NCBI RefSeq assembly: GCF_017741815.1
Contig: NZ_JAGHMF010000002.1
Coordinates: 124,001 to 188,000 of the forward strand
DNA: 64,000 nucleotides
Direction: 5' to 3'
From: Rhizobium sp. 16-488-2b
GTDB lineage: Bacteria > Pseudomonadota > Alphaproteobacteria > Rhizobiales > Rhizobiaceae
The position numbers and the translations under genes are program-made. This document shows positions 1 through 8,699 of the stretch, piece by piece (within the stretch, counting starts at the first letter, position 1; each line of letters starts with the position of its first letter). Below the pieces are notes generated by a model that saw only the letters and a list, made by a program, of their open reading frames with translations, was not told where the DNA came from and did no database searches.

Positions 1-1882
1 CCATGTCGGCGATCTCGTTCTGGCCCTGGCTGACCACGACAGCCATGTCTGTCTCGCGCATGAAGGCGATGACAGCGGCCAAAGCCTCGCGCTGATCAGG
101 GGGAGATGAAGCGAGAGCAGCCTCACGCCGCCCAATCTCGGCATCCCAAGCACGGCGAACCTTGTCGTGCATCCGCACCGCAGTCGCCTTGTCGATGGCC
201 ACGAACATGGCCTTGCCGCGATAGCCTCGACCGACGAAATGGCGGACAAGGTCCTCGGCAATCCGATCCAGACGGTCCTCGCGAGTGATCAGATGATACT
301 GGGTGCCGAGGCGTTTCTCTAATTCGCGCTCTTGTTCCTCGTCGAGGTCAGCCTCTTCGATGACTGCTTCTAGATCCTCGGCAAAGCTCTCGTTGGCGAA
401 CTCCAACTCTGGGATGCGGTTCTCGTAGTAGAGCGGAACGGTCGCTCCATCCTCGGTCGACTGTTGGTAGGTGTAGGTCGAGACATAGTCGCCGAATACG
501 TCGCGGGTCTTCTCCTCTCCGGCCATCAATGGTGTCCCAGTGAAGCCGATGAAGGCGGCGTTCGGCAGGGCGCGGCGCATGTTGGCGGCCAGCGTATCGT
601 ATTGCGACCGATGGGCCTCATCGGCGATGACGATGATATCCGACCGTTCGGAGAGAACCGGAAAGGTCTCACCCTTGGCCGTCCCGAACTTGTGGATCAG
701 CGTGAAGACGTAGCGCTCATTGCCCCGCAACAATGTCTTCAGATGCTCCTTCGACCCCGCGCGAACCTCCCGCACATCCTTGGTCACCGCGCCACAGGCA
801 GCGAAGACGTCAGAGATCTGCTTGTCCAGTTCATCGCGGTCGGTGACGATTACGAAGGTCCAGGCCCCGGGGATCGTCCGCAGCACCTTCCGGGCGAAGG
901 TCAACATGGACAGGCTCTTGCCTGAGCCTTGCGTGTGCCAGAAGACCCCGAGCTTGCCTCTGTTCTCCCCGAGATTGGCCACGGCCTGAACCGCCTTGTT
1001 CACCCCGATGAACTGATGGTTCTGGGCAATCTTTTTGACGAGCCCGTCCTTGGTCTCCTCGAAGACGAGGAAGTTCTCCACAAGATCGATCAGACGTTCC
1101 CGCGTGGCGGCCGCGCGGATCGCGGTTTCCAGCGATACGCGGCCGGGCTCGGTCTCGTCATCTATCCGCTTCCATTCCTTGTAGGTGTCCCATGCCGAAT
1201 AGGCTGAAGCCCCGATCCGGGTGTCGAGCCCATTGGAGACGAGAACGAAGCCGTTGGGCCGAAAGAGCTGCGGGATCGTATCGCGGTAGTCGCGGATATT
1301 GTCGCGATAGGCATCCTCAATGCGTCTGTGTCCAGCCTTCAGCTCGATGAAGAGAAGCGGTACTCCGTTGACGAAACCGATCAGGTCCGTGCGACGTCGG
1401 TGGAGTTCTCCAGAAATCCAGACCTGAGAGATCAAGGTGAAGTGATTGGTCGTTAGATCGCGCCAATCGATGACGCGGACCCGCTCCTTGGCCATCCCGC
1501 CGTCATTGTCGCGGTATTCTACATCGACCCCGTCGCGCACCAGTTCCAGAACTTCGCGGTTCGCGGCCATAGGAACCATCGACGCTCGGTCCTGCGTCAG
1601 GATGTCGAAGGCTAAGTCCAAGGCGTCTTGTGGCAGATCCGGGTTCAGTCGAGAAAGCGCGATGCGCAACGTCTTAGTCAGATAGGGATCGCGCAGGGTG
1701 TCACGAAACTGGGAGCCGTCAGCACCGAAGGTTTCGTCATAAAGATCGAAATGGCTCCAGCCGAGGCTCTCCAGAAGCTCGATTGCCGGTTTCTCGACAA
1801 GCCCGTCCTCGGAGAATCCAGTTAGGGTTGCGCGGGTGCCCTCGGGAATGCCATGCTGGATGTCCTGCGAGGTGTCAGCCAT
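1..1882 (-). CDS. hsdR: Type I restriction enzyme R subunit, partial
   Basis: This is the ATP-dependent translocase and nuclease subunit of a type I restriction-modification complex. The frame is open from an ATG at 1882 to the left edge, about 627 codons, so the C-terminus is missing. The N-terminal nuclease fold shows Asp166 and the Glu180-Leu-Lys182 motif within FIELKAG. The helicase part has a Walker A motif (GSGKS, residues 319-323), a DEAH box at 421-424 and a TGTP motif near 449. The start lies 3 bp after the hsdS stop, so it is co-transcribed with hsdM and hsdS. No frameshift is visible in the part seen. Confidence 0.93.
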   Translation of the reverse strand, partial: MADTSQDIQHGIPEGTRATLTGFSEDGLVEKPAIELLESLGWSHFDLYDETFGADGSQFRDTLRDPYLTKTLRIALSRLNPDLPQDALDLAFDILTQDRASMVPMAANREVLELVRDGVDVEYRDNDGGMAKERVRVIDWRDLTTNHFTLISQVWISGELHRRRTDLIGFVNGVPLLFIELKAGHRRIEDAYRDNIRDYRDTIPQLFRPNGFVLVSNGLDTRIGASAYSAWDTYKEWKRIDDETEPGRVSLETAIRAAATRERLIDLVENFLVFEETKDGLVKKIAQNHQFIGVNKAVQAVANLGENRGKLGVFWHTQGSGKSLSMLTFARKVLRTIPGAWTFVIVTDRDELDKQISDVFAACGAVTKDVREVRAGSKEHLKTLLRGNERYVFTLIHKFGTAKGETFPVLSERSDIIVIADEAHRSQYDTLAANMRRALPNAAFIGFTGTPLMAGEEKTRDVFGDYVSTYTYQQSTEDGATVPLYYENRIPELEFANESFAEDLEAVIEEADLDEEQERELEKRLGTQYHLITREDRLDRIAEDLVRHFVGRGYRGKAMFVAIDKATAVRMHDKVRRAWDAEIGRREAALASSPPDQREALAAVIAFMRETDMAVVVSQGQNEIADM

Positions 1883-1885
1883 GGG

Positions 1886-3070
1886 CTATTCCGCTGCCTC
1901 TGCAAAGGTCTCCTCGGCTGTCGACACGTCGATTTGACCCGAAACGAGCTTGGGGAGCAAGAGGCCACGGGCGGCGCGAAGCTTGTTGTTCTGGTTTCGA
2001 AGCAGCTCAGCTTGGCCTCTGATCGGCCCAGCTACTCGGCCAAATCTGGTGGCCAAATCCGAAGGTGCGATAGAGATCTTGGTGTCGGCAATTGCCGCCT
2101 TCGATAATTCCGTCTGACCCGTCGCCCCTACACCTTGTCTTTCGAAATGCGGCTGTAGCTGGAGCAACTGAAGGCCAAAGTAGTGAAGATCGACATGATC
2201 TGCTGCTCGAACAATGGTCACGTGACCGTCTGCCGTTGCATTGGGTACAGTCCCTAGCAGTTGAGCAACCCGACCGAGCGTCCCTACCCCAGTCGAGTTG
2301 ACCACGATGTCACCATCAACCAACAGTTTCGATTGCGGAACAGACTTCGACTGTCTCCGAGCAAGGAGTAGATTGAGGGCCCGGTCGCGTATGCACTTCT
2401 GATTGATTGCAATGCTGCAAGCCTCGTCATCATACTTTGGAGCAATCCCCCGACTTATGAAAGAACTCAAGATCGAAACACTTCCGATGATCCATCCCCG
2501 AGGCACCATCCCGAGTTCCGTCTCGACCAACGGTACGGCCTCGTGGCCCGGATAGCGGAAGCGGACGAACCATTCATCGAACAGCCGCCGAGCCATGTCC
2601 TCAAGGATCGTAATGCGCTGCTGGTTCACCTCGACAAGGTCGTCGTAGGCCGAGAGAACGTCAGCGATACGTTGCTGCTGAACAACATCGGGTGCTCTTA
2701 CTGGAAGCAGATGAAGGTGGTTGCGGTTCAGCGTTGGGTTTGAAGAACCCACATCGTAGGTGGCCAAATTCATCGACTGCAAAAGGTAGAAGACGAACTT
2801 CCTGTCATTGCCTCTGAAGTTCTTGACCCACAGTGTTGTATCATGCGCCCAATATGGGCCATGAACGTAGAAAGCCTTTCCGAGTGTTCCTTTCCGACCA
2901 ATAACAACACCAGGTCCAACGTCTGTGTACGCTATGTGGGTAGAGGTTGGTCCAGACGACGATACGACTGGATAAGGCCCTTCACTTTGTTCTTTTTTGG
3001 TGATGTCATATCCACGTTGAAGCGTGATCAAATCACCGAGAAGGCAATCATTCCATTGTGCGTCAACCAT
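1886..3070 (-). CDS. hsdS: Type I restriction enzyme specificity subunit
   Basis: This 394-aa subunit chooses the DNA target of the type I complex. It has the two-repeat plan of HsdS: a first target-recognition domain starting near ITLQRGYDI, a conserved helical spacer around residues 130-165 ([18 protein letters not shown]), a second recognition domain starting near residue 190, and a C-terminal helix ending in [12 protein letters not shown]. The last motif is typical of the family. Its ATG overlaps the hsdM stop by 8 bp and its stop is 3 bp from the hsdR start, so the three genes are tightly coupled. The recognised bipartite sequence cannot be read from the protein. Confidence 0.93.
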   Translation of the reverse strand: MVDAQWNDCLLGDLITLQRGYDITKKEQSEGPYPVVSSSGPTSTHIAYTDVGPGVVIGRKGTLGKAFYVHGPYWAHDTTLWVKNFRGNDRKFVFYLLQSMNLATYDVGSSNPTLNRNHLHLLPVRAPDVVQQQRIADVLSAYDDLVEVNQQRITILEDMARRLFDEWFVRFRYPGHEAVPLVETELGMVPRGWIIGSVSILSSFISRGIAPKYDDEACSIAINQKCIRDRALNLLLARRQSKSVPQSKLLVDGDIVVNSTGVGTLGRVAQLLGTVPNATADGHVTIVRAADHVDLHYFGLQLLQLQPHFERQGVGATGQTELSKAAIADTKISIAPSDLATRFGRVAGPIRGQAELLRNQNNKLRAARGLLLPKLVSGQIDVSTAEETFAEAAE

Positions 3071-4646
3071 TTAGAACCTCGGCGAGATTTTGGGCAATGA
3101 CGGACTGCAGCCGTGCCGCCTCCACGTTCAGGGCCTCCAGCTCTTCATGCAGTGCCTCCAGCTTCTCGCGGAAATCCTCGTCGTCCGCTTCCCCAGTTGC
3201 CACCCCGACATAGCGCCCGGGATTGAGCGACCAACCTTGGCCTTCGATCTCGGCGCGGGTAGCACTGCGGCAAAGACCGACCACATCGCCATACGCAAGC
3301 CCGGGAAACCGCTCCTCCAGCCACGCCCTTGACTGGGTGAAGAACTCCGGTTCCTCGCCCCGCCAGAGGCGCACGATGTTTGCTATTGCCTCCACCTGTT
3401 CTTCGGTGAAGTCCCGATGGGCGCGGTCGATTTGGCGGAAGATGTGTCGCGCATCGAGGAACAGCACATCGTCTGCTCGCGGCCCTGCCGCCTTTCCCTT
3501 GTCGAAGAACCACAAGGTGCAGGGAAGTGTGACCGTCAGGAAGAAGTTAGGCCCGATCGAAACGATCACGTCGACGCTGCCACTTTCGATCAGCTTCTTG
3601 CGAATCTCCTGTTCCGTGCCCCGGGCATCGGCGGCGGAATTGGCCATGACGAACCCGGCGCGGCCCGTTTCATTCAATCGTGACCAGAAGAACTGGATCC
3701 AGAGATAGTTGGCATTGTCGGCTGTCGGGACGCCATGGGGAAAGCGGTTGGCGACGTCCAGCAGCTTGCTCTTGTCGAGTTCCTTCACGTTGAACGGGGG
3801 ATTGGCCATGACGAAGTCGAAACCGCCGGGTCCCTCGTATCGCCCCTTGTCGTTCTTCGTCGGCATCACCTCTTCGAAGACCGGGTCCCGATAGGTGTCG
3901 GCGTCGAGGATCTTGCCAGAGAGACCATGTACGGCAAGATTCATCTGGGACAAGCGCCACGTCTCCCGAGTTCGCTCGACACCATAAATCGACAATTCTT
4001 TGTCAGGTTCCTTTTGATGACGCTTCACGAAGTCCGCCGAATGCACAAACATGCCGCCTGAGCCACAGGCTGGGTCTAGAATGCGGCCATGATAGGGTTC
4101 GATGATTTCGACGATCAGCTGGACGATGGACGATGGCGTATAGAACTCGCCCCCCTTCTGCATGGTGTCCTTGGCAAAATTGCCCATGAAGTATTCATAG
4201 ACATAGCCGAACGCATCACCAGCGATCTCGAGCGGGTGGAGAGCACGGAGCAATTCTACGAGAACGTCGTCGGGGATCGATTGATAGGTCTTCGGCAGGA
4301 CGTCAGCCAGTTCCGGGTTCTTCGCCTCGATTTCCCGCATGGCTGTCGTCAGGGCGCGGCCAAGGTTCGAGCCTTCAGGAAGGGCAAGCAGGAACGAGAA
4401 CCGAGCTTCTGGCGGCAGGAAGATTGCGCCTTCGGCCTTGTAGGCTTCCGGTCCGGGACGGATACGCGATCCTTCACGCGGCGCAATCTTCGCCTCGACG
4501 TCAGAGAACCGCTGGTCGGCATGACGCAGAAACAAAAGGCCGAGTACGGGTCGGGCATACTCAGCCGGAAGAATGCCGGAATTGGCCCGGAGCTTGTCTG
4601 CGGTGGTCCACAGTTGGTCGGAGATCGTCTTGAGGTCTGCTGCCAT
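3063..4646 (-). CDS. hsdM: Type I DNA adenine methyltransferase M subunit
   Basis: This 527-aa subunit methylates adenine within the type I recognition site. An N-terminal helical HsdM domain ([15 protein letters not shown]) is followed by the N6-adenine methyltransferase domain, with the SAM motif [10 protein letters not shown] and the catalytic NPPF in [15 protein letters not shown]. The frame is open up to 4730, but the Met at 4646 gives the usual family N-terminus, so I chose it. The 157 bp between this start and the integrase stop may hold the hsd promoter. The length is normal for the family. Confidence 0.94.
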   Translation of the reverse strand: MAADLKTISDQLWTTADKLRANSGILPAEYARPVLGLLFLRHADQRFSDVEAKIAPREGSRIRPGPEAYKAEGAIFLPPEARFSFLLALPEGSNLGRALTTAMREIEAKNPELADVLPKTYQSIPDDVLVELLRALHPLEIAGDAFGYVYEYFMGNFAKDTMQKGGEFYTPSSIVQLIVEIIEPYHGRILDPACGSGGMFVHSADFVKRHQKEPDKELSIYGVERTRETWRLSQMNLAVHGLSGKILDADTYRDPVFEEVMPTKNDKGRYEGPGGFDFVMANPPFNVKELDKSKLLDVANRFPHGVPTADNANYLWIQFFWSRLNETGRAGFVMANSAADARGTEQEIRKKLIESGSVDVIVSIGPNFFLTVTLPCTLWFFDKGKAAGPRADDVLFLDARHIFRQIDRAHRDFTEEQVEAIANIVRLWRGEEPEFFTQSRAWLEERFPGLAYGDVVGLCRSATRAEIEGQGWSLNPGRYVGVATGEADDEDFREKLEALHEELEALNVEAARLQSVIAQNLAEVLNG

Positions 4647-4803
4647 GATTGCAATTCTGAATGTGTGAAGGTTAGCCGGAGGCGACCAGAGGGCGCCAAA
4701 GACTGTGCAAGACCTCGCGTAGAGCGTCAACCGACGACGTTGCGAAGATGCTGATTTGGCGACCTCCTATCCTCCATTGCGCTTTGGATGATGACTCCAC
4801 GCC

Positions 4804-6645
4804 TCACCGCTTCGAAGAAATGAGGCAAGTGGGGCGCGGAACAGAGCGGAAATCAACTGAAGCGTTCTTCTCTAAGCATTGTGTGGGCGAGCGTAGTTTG
4901 GAGAGATCCAACCCCCGGAAGTTGATTTGCTCCACTTTCTTCCCGAAATCACGGATCCCGTAGTTCCGATTGCTGGTCTTTCCCTTCCCGATATAGTGCC
5001 CCTGTATCCATTCGCGCTCCTCTTCGTTGAGACCCGAACGGGAGGCCGCGGTCGTCCAGGTATCCCTGAAGCCGCGCAGTGGTTTGTTGCCGCTCTCTGG
5101 AATGGCCTTGTGCTCCCTGGCGTATTTGCCCCACCATGTTGCAAAGCTGGAATGGAGATAGCCTAGCTTACCCTTGGTGGTCAGAAGCGGGAATAATGCC
5201 AGTTCCCCGGCTCGGCGGAGCTGATTCACGTAGTCGATAAAACCAAGCTCAATGAGTTTCTGCGTGATGGGGAGGTTCCGCCGTATGAGCGCGTTGCCAT
5301 CCGCTTTAATGTGTCTAGCGCCCTTAACAGGATGGAGCCCCTCATCTGTAATTCTGAGGTACCAAAGGGCCTCCTCTTCATCGTAAGCGATATCACTGAC
5401 GAGAAGCTGGCACATCTCCTCAGGGCGAGTGCCGTAAGTTAGAAGGAGAAGAGGAAGCCAGAATGCCGCCTCGCCCCTTCCACCTTTAGGACGCTCTCCC
5501 TTCGTAAAGACCGGAAGATTAAAGAGAGCTTGAAGCTGGGTCGGCGTAAAGCCTTCATTGGCCTCCGGCAGGCGTTCATCGACGCGCTGCTCACCGAATG
5601 GATTGTCGAGCGAACGATCCACAAAGCCGCGCTGTCTGGCCCAAGCCCAGATTGAGTTGAGATGGCTGACATGGCCATTCACGCTCTTGCCGGTAAGCCG
5701 CTGAACATCCTTGCGCGTTTCATAGGCGTCCACCATCTCTCGAAGGCCAAGAGCGCGGTGCTCCTTATCCGGATTGGCCGGCTTTTTCTGAAGGAGAAAT
5801 ATCCAATCAGCAACTTCCCTGCGCGTGATAGTTGCCATCGCGCGGGTACCATAGACACTTTCAAACAACCGAAGTGCCGTCTCGGTAGCCTGAGTGGTCG
5901 CCTCGCTCTTGTTCTTCATCGCAAGCTTCTTTTCGGCGAGCTCCCGCAACGTTAGGTCGCCAGAGATCGTCTGCTGGACCGTTGCGACCATTGGAGGCTC
6001 TGGTGTCGGTACAACAACCCCGGTCTGGCGCTGGAGTCTTGCCTCGGTGACTTCGATCATCATCCCAAGGTAGGCCTTGCCGAGGCGACGGAAGCTCAAG
6101 CTTCGCGGATCGACTAACAGCCCATGCGATGCACACACATCCGCCAGCTCACCGAGATGGAAGGCGTCGACCGTTCCACGAGCATAGTCGTGTCTAAGGT
6201 TTGAAAGGTAGGCCTCAAGCGTCTCCTGTCGATTATTCCATCGACGGTCGGGATCGTCATTGACGATTGCGGATACACCTGAAGAAGCGATCTGCTGACG
6301 AACGTGTTCGAACAGAATGTCCCCTTCTTGGTCAAACCGGTCCTCGTCATCTTCCCAGAGCAAATTGCTGCGCTCGGTTCCAATGATGTGAGCAATCACC
6401 TCGGCGCTGAGTTCATCATATGAGCCAAGTGAACGCTTCTTCGCGACCTCTAGGAGGCCTTCGCACTCCTTGGCAGCAGCCGAATATCGGGCCGCAATCT
6501 CGGCGCTATTTTGGGGGCCTGAACCAAGCCAGCGAACAAATTCCGTGAGGTTGCCAGGGACGTGCGGTCGGAGCGTAACGGGAATCACCTTTCGGTATTT
6601 CCAGCGACCGTTTACGTTGTAAAGATTGCGCACCACGACACCCAT
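4804..6645 (-). CDS. Tyrosine recombinase / island integrase
   Basis: This 613-aa site-specific recombinase probably excises and integrates the island at the adjacent tRNA-Leu. The N-terminus (NGRWKYRKVIPVTLRPHVPG) resembles the DUF6538-type start of this family. The catalytic core follows the R...RxxR...H...Y pattern: Arg407 in GTRPEE, Arg527 in RGFRDTW, His550 in QGHYIG and the nucleophile Tyr562 in NRNYG. The usual box II histidine is replaced by Arg524. About 50 residues follow the tyrosine, longer than in many relatives. The frame extends 24 codons upstream, but Met at 6645 fits the family N-terminus. Confidence 0.9.
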   Translation of the reverse strand: MGVVVRNLYNVNGRWKYRKVIPVTLRPHVPGNLTEFVRWLGSGPQNSAEIAARYSAAAKECEGLLEVAKKRSLGSYDELSAEVIAHIIGTERSNLLWEDDEDRFDQEGDILFEHVRQQIASSGVSAIVNDDPDRRWNNRQETLEAYLSNLRHDYARGTVDAFHLGELADVCASHGLLVDPRSLSFRRLGKAYLGMMIEVTEARLQRQTGVVVPTPEPPMVATVQQTISGDLTLRELAEKKLAMKNKSEATTQATETALRLFESVYGTRAMATITRREVADWIFLLQKKPANPDKEHRALGLREMVDAYETRKDVQRLTGKSVNGHVSHLNSIWAWARQRGFVDRSLDNPFGEQRVDERLPEANEGFTPTQLQALFNLPVFTKGERPKGGRGEAAFWLPLLLLTYGTRPEEMCQLLVSDIAYDEEEALWYLRITDEGLHPVKGARHIKADGNALIRRNLPITQKLIELGFIDYVNQLRRAGELALFPLLTTKGKLGYLHSSFATWWGKYAREHKAIPESGNKPLRGFRDTWTTAASRSGLNEEEREWIQGHYIGKGKTSNRNYGIRDFGKKVEQINFRGLDLSKLRSPTQCLEKNASVDFRSVPRPTCLISSKR

Positions 6646-6657
6646 TGTGAAACTGCC

Positions 6658-6680
6658 TTTGTACCAAACGTTTGTACCAA
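6658..6680. repeat. Direct repeat just upstream of the integrase
   Basis: TTTGTACCAA occurs twice (6658-6667 and 6671-6680) with a 3-bp gap, within 35 bp of the chosen integrase start. Its position fits an arm-type recombinase site or an operator that controls int, but nothing in the sequence proves either use. Confidence 0.5.
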
Positions 6681-6743
6681 GCGCAGTTCGCAAGTCATTG
6701 ATCTTGCTGAAACACATGTCCTAACAAGGACTTATAATGGGAA

Positions 6744-6830
6744 TGGTGCCCAGAAGAGGACTCGAACCTCCACACCCTTTCGGGTACCAGCACCTGAAGC
6801 TGGCGCGTCTACCAATTCCGCCATCTGGGC
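6744..6830 (-). tRNA. tRNA-Leu (anticodon CAG)
   Basis: The minus strand folds into an 87-nt class II tRNA. The acceptor GCCCAGA pairs with TCTGGGC, the anticodon stem CCAGC/GCTGG encloses a loop with CAG, there is a long variable arm (CCCGAAAGGG), the T-arm contains GTTCGAGTC, and CCA is encoded. The integrase gene starts about 100 bp beyond its 3' end, so this tRNA is the probable attachment site of the island and remains whole. Confidence 0.97.
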
Positions 6831-6840
6831 GACGGAGAGC

Positions 6841-6869
6841 CATGTACGGGGGTGGCCCGTTGGTGTCAA
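6841..6869 (-). promoter_or_regulatory. Promoter of tRNA-Leu
   Basis: On the minus strand, TTGACA (6869-6864) and TACATG (6846-6841) are separated by exactly 17 bp. The -10 box lies about 10 bp upstream of the tRNA 5' end at 6830. This matches a housekeeping sigma promoter and is well placed for a tRNA transcript. Confidence 0.7.
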
Positions 6870-7014
6870 CAGGGTTTTTGAAGTTTTTCTGACACCACGC
6901 AAAAAAGTCTAAGGTCAGGGCCGGGAAAGGTGGGTTTTTGGGCGGTCGGGGATTTCGGGCGATGCCAAGATAGCTTGGGCGCACTATATGTGCCTCAGGG
7001 AAAAGGATGGTGCG

Positions 7015-7473
7015 ATGCGCGTTTTTCAGAAATTTCCGGTTGTCGTGATTCTATCCGTGATGCCGCTCAGTCAGATTTCGGCCATGCCGATGACGCCTGC
7101 CCCCGAAATGACGGGCAATCGCGATATCATCCGTGTGCAGACCATGTGCGATTCTCGCGGCTGCTTCACCTTCGGCCAGAGGCAGTCGTTCACGCCATCC
7201 TACATACAGCCGAACTACCGGCCTCCAACCGCGACCGGGCCGACCTATTATCGTCCGCGCGCGGCGGGGCCGGCGCCGCAATACTACAATCCGCAGCCGC
7301 CGACACGCTACCAGCCATCGCAGCCACAGGCGCGGACTGCGCGGCCGAACACGCCCGATCGCAACTTCCATGTCGATTGGTGCCGCAACCAGTATCGCAG
7401 CTACAATCCCAGGACGGATCGCTTCGTGACCTATGAGGGGATCTACAAGACCTGCAACTCGCCTTACGACTAG
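7015..7473 (+). CDS. BA14K family protein
   Basis: This 152-aa small secreted or envelope protein has a hydrophobic N-terminal segment (FPVVVILSVMPLSQ) acting as signal or anchor, a middle rich in Pro, Tyr, Gln and Arg, and a C-terminal BA14K motif (DWCRNQYRSYNPRTDRF) ending with a second cysteine. BA14K proteins were first described in Brucella as immunoreactive, lectin-like proteins. Their role in free-living rhizobia is not settled. The start at 7015 was preferred over 6988 because it places the hydrophobic segment near the N-terminus. Confidence 0.8.
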   Translation: MRVFQKFPVVVILSVMPLSQISAMPMTPAPEMTGNRDIIRVQTMCDSRGCFTFGQRQSFTPSYIQPNYRPPTATGPTYYRPRAAGPAPQYYNPQPPTRYQPSQPQARTARPNTPDRNFHVDWCRNQYRSYNPRTDRFVTYEGIYKTCNSPYD

Positions 7474-7500
7474 GAGCGAGCTGAGCCTTCCGGGTGCGGC

Positions 7501-7797
7501 TTAGCTTTCCTTCGACGACCTGTCGGTGTGGCCGAGGTCGCGATCGGGGTCGATGATATCGCGGATGCGCTGCTTCAGCTCCTTGGGGCCGGGAAAGCCG
7601 CCGTCGCGCTTGCGCTCCCAGATCAGTTCATCATCGACGCGGATCTCGAAATTGCCGCCGGTGCCGGGGATGAGCGCCACTTCGCCAAGGCTGTCGGTGA
7701 AGGTCTGCAGCAGCTCCTGCGCCATCCAGCCGGCGCGCAGCAGCCAGTTGCACTGGGTGCAGTAGAGAATGGTCACGCGGGCTTTTTTCTCGGTCAT
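7501..7797 (-). CDS. SelT/SelW/SelH-family thioredoxin-like protein
   Basis: This 98-aa protein of the Rdx family has a thioredoxin-like fold. The redox motif is CTQC at residues 13-16, so cysteine stands where animal homologues have selenocysteine. The GGNFEI segment and the downstream FPGPKELKQRIRDII stretch are typical of the family. The biochemical role of bacterial members is unknown. It stands alone and is divergent from the amidotransferase gene that follows. Confidence 0.85.
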   Translation of the reverse strand: MTEKKARVTILYCTQCNWLLRAGWMAQELLQTFTDSLGEVALIPGTGGNFEIRVDDELIWERKRDGGFPGPKELKQRIRDIIDPDRDLGHTDRSSKES

Positions 7798-7924
7798 GGG
7801 GGCTTTCTGTCGTGTCGTTCCGGTGCGCGGAGCTTACGAAGTGGCCGGGTGCCGCGCAACGGATATTGCAATGCACGATGGCTTGGTGTTCTTCCTCTCA
7901 TCGACAGCAAGACAGGAGATGCCG

Positions 7925-8662
7925 ATGCGGGTTGCGATCATCGAGAACATGAAGAACACGCCGCTGGGGTCGCTCGGCATCGCGCTTGCCGAAGCCAATG
8001 CCGCGCTCGACATCTACCAGCCCTATCTCGACGGCCGGCTGCCGCAGAGCATCTTCGAGCATGACGCGCTTGTCGTGTTGGGCGGGGAGCAGGACGCGCT
8101 CGACGATGCGAACTACCCCTATCTGCCCGCGCTGGCGCGGCTGATGCAGCGCTTTTGCGAGGCGGGCAAGGCGGTGATGGGCATCTGCCTGGGATCGCAG
8201 ATCCTGGCGCGCGCCTATGGCGCGGAAAACCATCTTGGCCGGCAGCTGGAGTTCGGCTGGAAACCCGTCGAGATGACGGACGACGGCAAGGCCGATCCGC
8301 TGCTTTCGGGCCTCGATGCCGATTTCACCACCTTCGAGTGGCACAGCGATACGTTCACCTTGCCCGAGGGTGCCTGCCTGCTGGCGACCAGCCCGCTCGT
8401 GCGCAACCAGGCCTTCCGGCTTGGCCGCGCGACTTATGGCACGCAGTTTCATTTCGAGGCCAGCCGCGCGGTGGTCGAGGGGTGGAAGACGGGCTTCGAG
8501 GCGACGATCGAGCGGATGGAGCCCGGCTGGCTGAAGCGTCACCCCGATCTCGCTCCCGTGGATGGCGCGGCGGCCGATGCCAGCGGCCTTGCGATCGCGC
8601 GCAACTGGGTTGCGATGATCGAGGTCGCGGCGGCGAAGGAACCGCTCGCCGTCGGCGCCTGA
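7925..8662 (+). CDS. Class I glutamine amidotransferase-like protein
   Basis: This 245-aa protein carries the triad glutamine amidotransferase fold related to the GMP synthase N-domain. The nucleophile Cys88 lies in GICLGSQ and the His176/Glu178 pair in QFHFEAS. No synthetase domain is attached, so it belongs to the stand-alone group, whose members hydrolyse gamma-glutamyl compounds or glutamine for an unknown partner. AGGAG ends 6 bp before the ATG at 7925, which decides this start over the much longer open frame and over an ATG at 7919. No pathway partner is adjacent. Confidence 0.85.
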   Translation: MRVAIIENMKNTPLGSLGIALAEANAALDIYQPYLDGRLPQSIFEHDALVVLGGEQDALDDANYPYLPALARLMQRFCEAGKAVMGICLGSQILARAYGAENHLGRQLEFGWKPVEMTDDGKADPLLSGLDADFTTFEWHSDTFTLPEGACLLATSPLVRNQAFRLGRATYGTQFHFEASRAVVEGWKTGFEATIERMEPGWLKRHPDLAPVDGAAADASGLAIARNWVAMIEVAAAKEPLAVGA

Positions 8663-8699
8663 GGAGACGCGAGCGCCGGCCTTCGTCGCCCGGCTTACA

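Larger units (their letters stand above)
1..6743. mobile_element. Right end of a tRNA-Leu-associated genomic island
   Basis: A tyrosine recombinase gene lies about 100 bp from the 3' end of a tRNA-Leu gene and is followed by a complete-looking type I restriction-modification set, all on the minus strand. This is the usual layout of an integrative island inserted into a tRNA 3' end, with the tRNA kept intact. The genes beyond the tRNA are ordinary chromosomal ones. The other end, with its duplicated tRNA tail, is not in the window, so the size and the left att site are unknown. Island status is inferred from layout. Confidence 0.7.
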
